Source of the DNA: Apostichopus japonicus
Taxonomy: Eukaryota > Echinodermata > Holothuroidea > Aspidochirotida > Stichopodidae
Length of the DNA: 60,000 nucleotides
Reading direction: 5' to 3'
Assembly (NCBI RefSeq): GCF_037975245.1
Contig: NC_092581.1
Location: 13,421,303-13,481,302 of the forward strand
A program made the translations under genes and the position numbers. A model generated the notes under the pieces. That model did no database searches and was not told the origin of the DNA. It saw only the letters and a program-made list of their open reading frames with translations. Of the stretch, positions 1 through 60,000 are shown piece after piece. Position 1 is the stretch's first letter. Each line of letters opens with the position of its first letter.

Positions 1-253
1 CATCACTGGATAAAATGTCGCCCTGTGTATTTCTTTCTTGCTTCCCTTTATTTTTCTTCTCCCCTCTTCCTCCCGCCCACCCACCCCCCCCCTACCTCCA
101 CCTTTTTCATCCAGTGACAGCAGAACTAGTCTCTAAGAAATTTTGTAGTGCCCCACTCCGTGTGGTAATTTTGTTGGGATTGTGGAGCACTCTTCTTATA
201 GCTGGCAATTTTGATTTGGTTCTAATTAAAAGTTATTTTCTTTACCTCTGCAG

Positions 254-22323
<22,070 letters not shown>

Positions 22324-22443
22324 GTTTTTAAATTCTTTTCCGACCTTCAGAGGCAGGTGGTGGTAATTATACACATTTGTAAGGGTATAGAAGAAGTTAT
22401 GAATTTATGTTCAATGTGTGTGTATGTATGTTATACATGTATT

Positions 22444-22480
<37 letters not shown>

Positions 22481-23339
22481 ATATATATATCAATATATAT
22501 ATCAATATATATATATATATATAGTTTAATACCTGGTAGACAATTACAAACTTTATCTTCCCCAATTAATCAATCTATTCCAAAAGATCTTCAATAAATC
22601 CAACAAATTTCTCAAACAAATTCTGATAAATATTTTAAATCCTCTTTTAATAATGATGAATTCTTATTTGTATCCATGTTGGAAACATCCAACTCTCCTC
22701 GAAAGCTGTGCTTAACGAGGGCATCCTTCTTGCATACCAAAGGATTATTTTTTAATAGGTTGAAAATAGGCAAACCTTCTTTGTCATACTCACAGAAAAA
22801 AAACACCAAACATTTCAGAGATTTAATTCTGTTTTTATATTAATATTGCGGGTTTCAAAATCTGCAGCATTAACTTATGCAGCATGTCCGGTAAGCTCTT
22901 TTAGAACCAGAAGGCTCGTCGGTGTTTGCCTGAGTGTTAAATTGAATCCAATCCAGAGATTTATCAATTCTAATAACGCCAACAAGAAGATGTTCTTTCA
23001 ACTTCATATAAACAAAATCTGAGCACTTTTGGATGACATTGAACACCGGATCATCCTTGACGATTTTGTAATGACTTGTACACATCTTGCTGCTGGTGAT
23101 AAAAGTCTGACTGTTTCCCAGTTGTATCTGTTTCTACAGCTGACAACCGCAACTGATGGTCTTCTGCGTGACGTGAGAACCTTTAGTTGATGAGCACATT
23201 TATCAAGGGTCATCTCTCAAATGTTGATACAAAGTACTTTCATCATTTTATGTAAATAAATTATTATTTATGTTCTTTGCTGATGGCAAGTCATCTCTGT
23301 AACTTAATTACCTTGTTTATGTCATCTTATATTCCAACT
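22324..23339. other. Downstream of RTK-A, no gene seen
   Basis: Homology to unit 2 continues to about 22440 and then stops in an AT/CAATATATAT microsatellite (22449-22522). The remaining ~800 bp is AT-rich. It has two short minus-strand open stretches (22612-22809; 22870-23085) that I do not recognise and would not call genes. Confidence 0.6.
22449..22522. repeat. (AT)n / CAATATATAT microsatellite
   Basis: An AT run interrupted by three CAATATAT units, at the end of the homology with unit 2. It may mark the junction or the site of later rearrangement. Confidence 0.9.
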
Positions 23340-24345
23340 GGAACTGGTTAAATTATCTGTTTGGTTTCGGGCTAATAAATTATCTTTAAACATTGATAAA
23401 AACAAACTTTTTGATTTTTCGTCCTTACCAAAAAGCGGTCTGTGATATAAATATAAAGATTGATAATCAGCTGATTTGTAATGTTAGCACTACTAAATTC
23501 CTTGGTGTGTTAATTGACAATCATATGAATTGGAAGTCAAATATTCATAAAGAACAAACTTATGTTGCTAGAATTTTAGGTGTCATGTATAAAATTAAAT
23601 CATTTATTCCAAATAATATTCTACTCTCTATTTATAAAACTTTAATAATTCCGCATCTTCATTATTGTGCTATATCCTGTGCAAATTCTTCTCCCATGAA
23701 ATTTAACTCCCTCTTTCTCCTACAAAAAGGAGCTGTAAGAATAATTTGTAATGCATCTTATCGTGATCATACCTCCCATTTATTTAGTGAGCTTAAGTTA
23801 CTGACAATTTTTGACATTTATCATGATCAGTTGGGTATTTATATGTTCAAGTGGTGGGAATGCTTTCTTCCAACAAAGTTTTCATCTTTTTTTCACTCCT
23901 ACTAATACAATTAATGACCATAATACCAGACAATAGTCAAATTTATTTCGTGAACATACCTATTCTGCAACTTCACAACTAACTGTTAGATATACTGTAA
24001 CTAGGTTTTGGAATACCCTAGATACCCAGGTTGATAGTTCAAAATCACTTTTACATTTAAAAAAACAACTGAAAACGGTCTTATTAAATAAGCACGTGTA
24101 AAATTTCTAGTTTCTTTTCTTATGTTTAGGTGTATTTTGGTGGGGAGGTGTGTTTTTTGGTTGGTGGCCTAGACTTGATAAGCTCTGCTTCTGCCAGGTC
24201 TCCCCTACTTAACATCATTTGTATTTACCAATTGTTTAATTCATATTGAATGTATTTGTATTGTATATTCAAATGTTATATGTTCACTTTGTTTATGTTA
24301 TGGTGAAGTGGAAATAAATATTTTTCAATTTCAATTTCAATTTAA
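23340..24345 (+). mobile_element. 5'-truncated CR1/Jockey-superfamily LINE
   Basis: C-terminal reverse-transcriptase sequence with the post-palm signature: WFRANKLSLNIDK, a frameshift, then NFLIF, TKFLGVLIDNHMNWKSNI, IPHLHYCAISC, and later a separate frame with RYTVTRFWNTLDTQ and KKQLKTVLLNKHV before a stop. After a short 3' UTR it ends AAATAAAT and a TTTCAA repeat tail (about 24318-24345), which is how such LINEs end. It is 5'-truncated with no catalytic YADD box, so inactive. The clade (Crack/Daphne-like is possible) is not settled. Confidence 0.8.
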
Positions 24346-25504
24346 AAAAAGGGCCATAATATGATAAAAAGATTTATACGTCATAATCCTCAGTGCAATT
24401 CCTTCTCAATGCTTATCTTATTTGTGAGAAAAGAAAGTTCTTCTTTCTTTTCTGCCCGATGTGCTACATGAATCACCTTTAAAGTAAAGCATTGTTTGGT
24501 GTCATACTTGGATTTGTTCCGAGCCCATTTATCTCCTCTTTTGCGAATTTTTTTTTTATTGGAAAAGGAGTTGTTCTTGTCTATTGTTACAATCAACTTT
24601 CACCTTTGCCTCCTAAAGCGAGTGATAAACCAGAGATAACCAAAATGCATTTCGCTTACTTTGTAACATTCTATCAGACCATTTATAGTGTGTCCATACT
24701 CGTACCCCGTAAACTTCCAAAGTTGCAATGTAATCTTATTAGACATCATGATGGATTCATAGTCGTTTTCGATTGCAATATTTAATACTTGTATTAACCA
24801 TTGTAGTGTAATTACTGTGTAATCGTTCTCGACGCTCTTCATCTCGATTTTTATCAAATGAAGGACTTGCCATCTTTCATTTTGCAGAAGTTTCCATGAC
24901 ATAGTCGGTAATTGCCAGTGCAGAGATCTATACCTCTCTTGTATTACCATATTTTGCTTGCTTTCTTGCTTGCTGAAATTTTGTCTGGCCCCCTAAATTT
25001 TGAGACCTAGCTACGTGCAACCACTACTCAAACCGCCTTCAATCTGAGATCCTGACGATAGTGGAAAGCCATAAGATGTATATATAACCGCATATTGACG
25101 AATTTAGATTTAAAGCAATTTATCACAAAAATATTGTATCACCTGTTCAAGATCAGGAGAAACGACGGGCTCGGATTGGCCTAAAGTGTTTCTTCAACGT
25201 GTTTCCTCTTATCAATAAATAAATCTCGTTGGTACCTCAACAATTAACGGGACCCAATGAAATTGCATTGCAACTTGGGACCCATTAATATAAATAGGAA
25301 ATACATGGGTGACAGCCTCCCCCCCCCCCTTCCCCTCATCCCCGATAGATCTGCCTATGAACACAATCTCAACCTCACTGCTCAATCGGAATAGGTTATC
25401 CAGATCACCATGACTCAGATAGCAGGAAAACATTAGCATAATTCGACTTTTTCTTTTTAAGACCTCTGCTGATATGACACGACATTCGACCTCTGTTGCC
25501 CTGG
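24346..25504. other. Intergenic, nothing recognised
   Basis: AT-rich sequence between two LINEs, with a C-run near 25320. Open stretches at 24600-24950 (-) and 25212-25574 (-) show no recognisable protein, and the latter runs into the LINE tail. I see no gene here. Confidence 0.5.
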
Positions 25505-25659
25505 CATGACCTAAGATAAGATAAGATAAGTAAAACGTTATTGATCCCAAAGGGAAATTCAGGCACTCGCTCATAAAACAATGAAAATGTTACAAAAATA
25601 GATGTGTATATTGTATAATAAGACAGTAAGAATAATAAGAAAAAGTCAATATATGAAAG

Positions 25660-26340
25660 TCAACGTAACAAAACCTCATTGAAAAGCTTAACTGCACGGG
25701 GTATGAAAGAATCTCTGTATCTATTGGTTTTGAGACACGGAAGTCTCAACCTGCCACTGCCTCTGGACATCTGACTATTATGAAGTAGCTCATCGAGTGG
25801 GTGGATATGGTCCTTCCATACCGCGTCCAGTTTGGACTTGAGAAGGCTGTGGTAGACCGAGTCAATGGAAGGCAAGGGTTCTCCGACTACTCTCTCCGCT
25901 TTCTTATTGATGCTGTTAATACGATCTATTTCATCTTTGTTTACATTCCCACCCCAGCAAACCAAGCAATAACGCCAAACCCCGCTTATGGTACAATTAT
26001 AAAACATTTCAAGGATGTCATGACGAACATCAAAATTCGACATCTTACGGAGGCAGTACAATCTAGAATTCAACTTTTTAACCAATATATCAATATGATC
26101 TCCCCATGCCAAGTGATGATTCAGCACTACCCCAAGATACTTATATGACGTAACACGATCAATTAAACTTCCTTTGACAACAACATCGGGTGGAGGATTA
26201 GTATTGCGACGAAAATCAATAATCATTTCTTTGGTCTTAGCAACTTTTATTTGGAGGAAGTTAAGATCACAGTAGTTCACAAAAGACTGAATTTGACGTA
26301 AGTAAGCATCATCACTATTACCATTGACTAAGCCAATCAT
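25660..26340 (-). pseudogene. LINE reverse transcriptase C-terminal part
   Basis: The longest uninterrupted part of the L2-like LINE: 226 codons after the FADD box. It covers the RT thumb and C-terminal domain, with MIIDFRRN, SYKYLGVVLNHHLAWGDHI, CLVCWGGN and a closing region rich in R/L. The same frame reads upstream through the FADDTAMIGL box at about 26340-26370 until the TAG at about 26440. Confidence 0.85.
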
Positions 26341-27988
26341 GGCAGTATCGTCAGCAAACTTGATGAGCGAGCACCCTTGTTCTGATGACCTAGCATCGTA
26401 CGTGTAAAGTGTGAATAGGAACGGTGCTAGAACTGTTCCCTAGGGTGCCCCTGTATTTGAAAGAATGACATCGAAGAGGCACGAATGGCTGAATTTCACC
26501 AACTGAGTTCTGTTAGTTAAATAGTTTAAAATCCAGTGAATAAAACCCCCGGGAACGTCCATATTCTTAAGTTTACTGACTAAAATATGTGGTTGGATAG
26601 TGTTGAATGCAGACAAAAAAAATCGAAAAATGTCACATGGGCAAAATGTCCTCGGCAAGAATGTTCTAAATGAGAATATAGTTTTTGAAGGATCAAAAGA
26701 ATGGCATCTTCACAACTTCGATCTGATTGGTATGCAAACTGGAAAGGATCTAAAAAATGGAGTTACGAATGGTCTAAAGCGTTCTAAAAATATACGTTCA
26801 CAAACTTTCATTGGCACAGCAGTGAGGGCAACAGGACGTAAGTCATTCAAATATGATATTGCACTGGTTTTGGGTACTGGTATGATACATGATTGCATCC
26901 ATAAGTTGGGTATAACACGGGTCGTGAAAGATTGATTGAAAATATACGTTAAAATGTTCGAAAGTTGTATTGCACATTGTTTTAAGACCCGCGGGGAGAG
27001 CTTGTCTGGTCCGGCAGCCTTCGATGAGTGAAATCTTGACAAATGACGACGAACCTCCCCTACAGTAACCGTGATGTCACAGTCAGAATTTGCGAACTGC
27101 TGTTGAAAATCGTCGAAAAATCCTGTCGATTGAAACGATTATAAAAGCAATTCAGTTCGTTCGCATAGTCTTCATCCACTCTAGGTAATAGGCAAGATTT
27201 CGGTTTATTGTTGTATCCACTCATCAAGTGCACGCCTTCCCAGACGCGCTTCACGTTGCCACCAGTAAAATGCCCTTCAACTTTGACCTTGTACACGGCC
27301 TTTCCACGCGAATAATCCTTTTCAGTTCAGACCGGATTTTCTACAATCCCTCATGATCTCCTTTACCGAAGAGCCCTTCTACCTATTGATGACGTCCTTT
27401 ACCCGTTTCGTAATCCAAGGTTTGTCGTTAGGATAAACTTTAATCTGCTCTGTTGGAATTGTAAGTTCAACACAGAAATTGATGTAATCGCTTACTGTTT
27501 CGGTCAATTCATCCAAGTCCCCGGCAGCGTCTATAAAGGCATTCCAATCAGTAGCATCCAGTTCAGCTCTAAGATGTTCTAAGCTGTCTTCATTCCATTG
27601 TTGAACAGTCACGGTCGACGGTTTCTGCCTCTGAACAATAGGTCTGTACTTGGGTAGTAAGTTGATGAGGTTATGATCGGCAATACCAAGCGCTGGCAAT
27701 TGAATAGAGTTGTAGGCATCCTTTACGTTTGAATAGAGCAAATCCAGGGTAGCAGTAGCTCGTGTTGTGCAAGTTACATGTTGATAGTAGTGCATTTCCG
27801 GGGGCTACAATGATTGAAATCCCCATTGACGATGAATAATGCGTCGGGAGATGCCGTTTCCAATTCATGTATCACGTCACACAGTTCCAAAGCAGCCAGT
27901 TTCGCAGCACTCCGATGAGAAGCATAAACAGTACAAACAATGACATGGGAGAACTCCCTGGGTAAATAGTACGGCCTCAAACTGACTA

Positions 27989-28669
27989 TCAGAATCTCAG
28001 CGTTTGTAGAACATGAATGATGCTTGATGGATGCATGGTTGGGATGGCACCAATTCTCGTTGACATATAAGCATACACCTCCCCCTTTCTCCTTCCCGAA
28101 TCAGTAGTCCGATCACCTCGCATTAACTTGAATCCATTGATTGATACATTAGCGTCATTATGATGTTCAGTAAGCCAGGTCTCCGTGAATGACATGAGAC
28201 TAGCATTCCGGAATTCATTTAGGTAGTTCACATTGGCACATAGCTCGTCGATTTTATTGCTCAGGGATTGAACGTTATCCATAATAATAGATGGTAAAAA
28301 AGGCTTACATAACTGTCTACGTATCCGTCTTTTAACACCTCCCGGTTTGCCTCGTTTCCTTTTCTTGATATCTTTCGGAATGTCCGCATGTTGGAATGTC
28401 GGAATGTTGGTTAGGCTAGGTGATCCAGTGTGTAGGCCTACACGTTTCACATTACGTAGGGCATGTAGCTGAGCCGGAGAATAGGACAGTCTGGACGCTG
28501 ACATAAACACATCGTTTTCTCCCAAACCGAAACACGTCGTCACCAAAAGAAATACTAATCCAAACGTTAGAACCTTTGATTCCATGTTCAGTAATGTTCC
28601 ATGAACTTCTAGTGTAGAACGAGTGTCGAAAATGGAAATTCTAAGAGCTTGAGCGAGTTGCGTCGCCAC
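27989..28669 (-). pseudogene. LINE N-terminal region and endonuclease start
   Basis: 226 open codons. A hydrophobic stretch (TFGLVFLLVTTCFGLG) precedes a basic region (KKRKRGKPGGVKRRIRRQL), then the endonuclease start NVQSLSNKIDELCANV and ETWLTEHHND. The frame is lost near 28090 (GRRKG then a shift). The preceding open stretch makes the LINE look nearly complete at its 5' end. Confidence 0.75.
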
Positions 28670-28689
28670 TAGGGTAGCGCCATCTATAT

Positions 28690-29040
28690 AGTACCTTGGA
28701 CCTTAACAATGTGGATCTTGCACTAACCATGGTGAACACGCACGTACCAAGTATAAGCTCAATGAAAGTTTCCCTTATCAAGCTATTGAAATGACGAAGT
28801 TTTCATAGTTTGATCTCTCGCCGCCTCAGATGACCTTGAAGTGAGCATATCAATTAACTATTGTGAACACACACTGCACACACACCAAGTACTAGTTCAA
28901 TTGAAGTTTGCCTTATCAATGTATAGAGTTTTCAATTTTGACCTCTGTTGACCTAAGATTAACTTTGACCTCAACCGTAAACAATAGGGTTATTGTACTT
29001 ACTATGGGTTATTTACCTACCACGTGATGTTTCTTTATCA
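28690..29040. repeat. Degenerate tandem repeat, unit roughly 140-150 bp
   Basis: Two and a half imperfect units share TGACCTT, GTGAACACAC, CACCAAGTA, TCAATGAAAGTTT, CCTTATCAA and TTTTGACCTC. It directly abuts the 5' end of the L2-like LINE. Noncoding. Confidence 0.6.
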
Positions 29041-29645
29041 AGTTTCGTTTTTACAACGGAGTAACATACACTCGTTCATACACATACACACAAGTAATCA
29101 AACATGTGAAATGGGAGAGTGGTGGAAGATAATAGGTTACCCGAAAAGCTTATCAAACCTCACGGTTTGTGACAAAAGTGGGTGAAAATTGGACAAAAAT
29201 GGTAACCAATTGTGTTATTGTCCGCGACTCAGTTTCTACCCGACGATGGCTGCAATGTCCCACATCCACTGGTGTTGGTCTTAGTCGCACCGAATGCCAA
29301 GGTTATTTGGCTAGATTGGAAAAAGTCGAAAGATAAATGGTAATGATAAACTTTGCCTCACACAAGTCCATTGATAAAATGACTTAGGTTTGATAATAAA
29401 AAAGCTGATTTATTACTTGGCAATACTTAGACATTAATATACAGCACTTTATACTGAAATATTCCACTAAGCAAAATGGGCTAATTAAGAAAAGGTCAGA
29501 GGTGACAGACATAAACATACCTAGCTTGGAAGGGTGTTTAGTGTAATTCAAATACATTTTTTTTTTCGAAAACTACATGGCGATGCCACAATAGCTGTAA
29601 AACAGTGAACATCTATGTTGATGCTGGGTATTTCCATTCACCTAA

Positions 29646-29935
<290 letters not shown>

Positions 29936-31568
29936 TGCCATGTTCTAGCAAATCCACTCTTTTCTTGATCTAGTCTGTGTCATGTCACAACTTATGCAGA
30001 CCTGCTAATCTCTTACCATGACCTGTAGTTCCCTTGAAATCTCCCACTCACTGGCATTCTCCTTGAATCACTGTTGCCATGACATTGACAGATAACAAAT
30101 AGTTCCTTGATTAAATCCTTCTCATAATTGTAAGGTTTTTGTCTCGATTAATAAAAAGTAGTATTTTTAGGTCCTGTTCACGTGGCAGATACAAAAGAAA
30201 TCCTTTTGCTAGGGTTTGGTCTTGACAGGCACATACTACAAAATCGCCAATCCCACCCGGCACTATATTTCCACTTGGTGCGGGCAAATCTCGAACATAT
30301 ATTCCTGATCGAAAGTTTCAAATTCTACACTTGATAATTTCATGCAGAGTATAAAATAAATCTACCTTCTAAAAGTATCGTGATAGTTATGCAAACTACA
30401 TAAACAAGCATTCGACATCGCTTAAAGCATCGGTTCATGTAGTAAGCCTACATAGACCTAGCATGCTATCGCCGGCACGCTTTGCCGGTTACATGGTTAC
30501 ATATGTAGTACCGTATGCGTTACTATTTGCCGCACAGCAGATTCATAACAGTGAGACAGCACAGACTTAGTATAATACAACTTTGATTTGATTAAAGTAA
30601 CCAGTTTATTACTGCCCTATTTAGGCTAGATGTACAGCTGAACAGCAAAACTGCTCTGCTCATGGGGTTTGGATTTTGACCGACTAAGCCAATTTATGAA
30701 TGTGGTCTGAACACTGCACTTGTGATTGCGCTAAGCTGTCAGCCTCGTTGAAGCTAGCGGCCACTAAGTGTAAACCTAGGCCACTAGTATTCTGTATATA
30801 ACATCACTGCACTGTTTTTGTATGTCTATGTATATGCGAAATATATTAACTGAACTGAACTAGTCCAGACTTGTAACAGCAGCTGATTGGAGGAAAAGGT
30901 GATCAACCACGCATAACGTAGATGAATACTCTATTGGCTATAAACTGGCATTTGAGCACCATCAACGTAACAAAAATTCTTGAAGGAGACACCACCTCCC
31001 CTTTGACTCCTCCACCCAGGACGGCCATCAGTGCAAACACTTCCTGGGCACATCCCTGCATCAACTTTTAAGTAACCACGACTACAGCTAATCAAGAGTT
31101 GTTCTTGGTTCATCCGTGGGCTGACAGTCGTTTCCAAAGGTAACCAACTTCTGTTGGTTCTTCTAGTAGCTTTATACTGAGTCTTTGCTTCGTTGGTGAT
31201 AAGTCTACAGCAGGGTGTTGATTGATTGATTAATTGATTTGATTTGATTTCGTTAGAGTTCATTCATCTGGAGGTGTGTGTTGTTTTTTCTCTGCACTGC
31301 TAACTCCATACAATACTCCAATACTAAATGACCAGTAACCGGGCACATTCCATGTAACAACGTTTGGTCGAAATGTCACTGCAGTCAGTAATGTAATAGG
31401 ATGCATTCCTAGATGCCTGCATTGCCTGTTAGTAAGTATCACCTAGGCCCTTGCTGACCTTGCTAAATCAGTAAATGTACTGCATATTGAGAACCAGTTT
31501 TGTGATGCATATGACAAGGATTTACGTTTTGATATTCCAGCCAATATCGTGCATGAATACATGCGTAA

Positions 31569-31817
<249 letters not shown>

Positions 31818-32443
31818 TAGCCATCAAGGCATCAATAACGTTTTAAAAACTAGCTATTCCATTTTGAGATCAACAAAAATTGTAAAGAAGGAAACATTTA
31901 TTTACGCAATCTGAGAGGCTTTCTGAAAACGAAAAACTTTGTGAGTAATGCGGAACATATAACCCCACTGAATTTTACAGAGAATTGTGTTGTTAAGTAC
32001 ATTTTGCTGAAATCAAATTCATCTCCAAACTGACTGTTTTATAAAGATGTTAAAACAATGTGAATTATATTCACCGCAATACACTTTATTACTGGATTAA
32101 CAATTCCATAACAGTTATTTTTTTCTGAAAAAATTGGTCAATAAATCTGGCAGATATAGAAAGTATACAATATGGATGTTAAAAGCAAATTTTGAATGTG
32201 TAAATAAATTGAAAACCAAAACAATGTCTTGAGTTTAATATAATGAAACAAAAATTGAAGAAAGAGTATTAAGTAAGTCATTGAAAAAGGCAATAAAAAT
32301 ATTTCCTTTGCTCATTTGAAAACTGAAATCTCTCTCCATATTGTGAGTGAACGAGGGTACGTCATGTGACTTTGACTGTACATGAATATTATTTTAAGAT
32401 ATCGTGTAGTTAGTTAAGAGTTTTTGTTTGGCTAAAGGAGTGA

Positions 32444-32644
<201 letters not shown>

Positions 32645-33667
32645 TAAAGATTCAATTTCCAATTTATTTCTATTTGTTTCAATCGGTTACAACCGACTTC
32701 AACTAGTCAAACCTTCAGACGAAACGGACTCGAACCTTGTGTATATTAGACTCCCTTTGCCAAAAGGGATTTTATTGTTTGTTTGGTATTTGTGTGACTC
32801 TTTGTTTGTAGGTAAGCATGTTGTTTCAAAAAAAAACTTCTGGATGAATTTTTCATATTTGGTAAACAGATTACCACTTTAACAGTGTTTACAAGACAAT
32901 CCAATCATGTGATTTTGGAAGAGGTCAAAGGTCATTTGAGTATAGCAGAATTTAAAATCTGACGACCCTTTAAGACCAAATTAATGGCTCAAGCTGTGAT
33001 TAATATATGTTCTTCATATTATGTAGGTTATCCACCATGCATCAATTTTTTTGGGTGAAACTCTTGCTGGTTAACAAGGCGTTCCTTTAAATTTACTTGA
33101 AATTCTTTGGCATCGGCTGCTTTGTACACTTAGGTGAAAGTCGCATAGCCCAATAACATATCTTGCATCTGTACAATTGAAACATTGAAGTAGAGAGTGT
33201 AATTACCGGCAAGGAGAGAAGTGATGACCAGCCCTCACCTGTAAAGTTGTTTTGAGAATTCTGATACTGCAAATGCCAATCGGCCCTTATTAACCTGCCA
33301 GTATTTTGAGATGTCTTACATTTCTTTCTCAAAACATTTCAAACATTTTCATTTCAAAAAGCTGTTTTAAACAGTTGCCTCAGCAGACACAAGTAGTGTG
33401 AAGACTGACTGCATCATCACTGGATAAAATGTCGCCCTGTGTATTTCTTTCTTGCTTCCCTTTATTTTTCTTCTCCCCTCTTCCTCCCGCCCACCCACCC
33501 CCCCCCCCTACCTCCACCTTTATCATCCAGTGACAGCAGAACTAGTCTTTAAGAAATATTGTAGTGCCCCACTCCGTGTGGTTATTTTGTTGGGATTGTG
33601 GAGCACTCTTCTTAGCTGGCAATTTTGATTTGGTTCTGATTAAAAGTTATTTTCTTTACATCTGCAG

Positions 33668-59689
<26,022 letters not shown>

Positions 59690-60000
59690 ACATGTTTAAG
59701 TTTTTTAATTCTTTTTTCGACCTTCAGAGGCAGGTGGTGGTAATTATACACATTTGTAAGAGTATAGAAGAAGTTATGAATTTATGTATGTATGTATGTT
59801 ATACATGTATATATGTATATAGTCCGTACCACTCGACCACGGGGATTCTACTGGTGTGTTAAAGCGTATAAATTGGCTTTTGAATAACTGTCATTAAGGG
59901 CGTATTACCCAAGTGTAATGATTGTACAGAGTGCACCTCTGGGGCTTTGAATCTGAAAATTTTACACAGGCAAGCCAAGCCGTAAATAAGAATTGAATGT
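59690..60000. other. Downstream of RTK-B, end of homology
   Basis: Matches unit 1 to about 59820 (short TATG/AT repeats) and then turns into sequence (AGTCCGTACCACTCGACC on) not found elsewhere in the window. No poly(A) signal or gene is recognised. Confidence 0.6.

Larger units (their letters stand above)
25505..28680 (-). mobile_element. Near full-length L2/CR1-like LINE (endonuclease + RT)
   Basis: A minus-strand non-LTR retrotransposon of about 3.2 kb. Parts in order: N-terminal region with SYSPAQLHALRNVKR (to 28669), apurinic-type endonuclease (MDNVQSLSNKIDEL, SFTETWLTEHHNDA, NGDFNHC), reverse transcriptase (SSKAAGPDKLSPRVLK, FFDFLSAFNTIQPH, GAP-stop-GTVLAP, FADDTAMIGL), and the tail region YKYLGVVLNHHLAWGDHI. 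The 3' end reads AATTTCCCTTTGGGATCAAT and then TTATC repeats, typical of L2/Rex1-like elements. Lesions are few: a TAG for glutamine in GAPQG and several frameshifts. It is inactive but not old. It lies upstream of the unit 2 RBBP4 exons. Confidence 0.88.

Noticed and set aside
22612-23085. Two short minus-strand frames between RTK-A and the first LINE
   Set aside because: No recognisable motif, no splice context and no second copy to test conservation.

Overview
Organism and general character. The window is nuclear DNA from an animal. Genes are split into short exons with GT..AG introns, coding density is low, introns are AT-rich, and there are many LINE, hAT and foldback repeats and long microsatellites. 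The protein content (an RBBP4/7 WD-repeat protein and a receptor tyrosine kinase with von Willebrand type C domains) and the repeat types fit a marine deuterostome invertebrate, perhaps an echinoderm such as a sea cucumber. That assignment is inference.

Layout. The window is dominated by a head-to-tail segmental duplication. Unit 1 runs from base 1 (cut by the window edge) to about 22,440. Its paralogue, unit 2, runs from about 33,415 to about 59,820. By eye the shared introns are well over 90% identical. Each unit starts with an RBBP4 exon (254-421; 33668-33835), followed by a complete 13-exon receptor tyrosine kinase gene on the + strand (RTK-A 3172-22323, 884 aa; RTK-B 36552-59689, 893 aa). 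Joining the 13 exons gives an open frame with matching splice phases in both copies. Between the units lie a 5'-truncated LINE (23340-24345, +), a near full-length L2/CR1-like LINE (25505-28680, -), tandem repeats, and further RBBP4 exons (29675-33835).

The receptor. Both predicted proteins read: signal peptide, VWC domain, a ~148-residue domain I do not recognise, a second VWC-like domain, a second copy of the unknown domain, one transmembrane helix, and a tyrosine kinase domain with a short tail that has no tyrosine. All the extracellular exons are phase 1-1. The kinase keeps the glycine loop, the VAVK lysine, the alpha-C glutamate, DFG and the CW-RP motif of the C-lobe, but in both copies the catalytic-loop HRD reads HGD. 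The two copies differ strongly in the N-terminal extracellular exons, where most codon differences change the amino acid, and little in the kinase exons, where silent changes prevail. This suggests a tandem receptor family whose ligand-binding face is diversifying.

Other structure. The RBBP4 exon in both units carries the same stop codon and the same 1-base deletion, so this RBBP4 segment looks like a duplicated gene fragment. A Tx1/L1-like LINE, a GGGTCATTCC foldback element and a long-TIR element sit at matching intron positions in both RTK genes and so predate the duplication. Two hAT-type elements with perfect 8-bp target duplications are found only in RTK-B, and for one of them RTK-A keeps the clean empty site.
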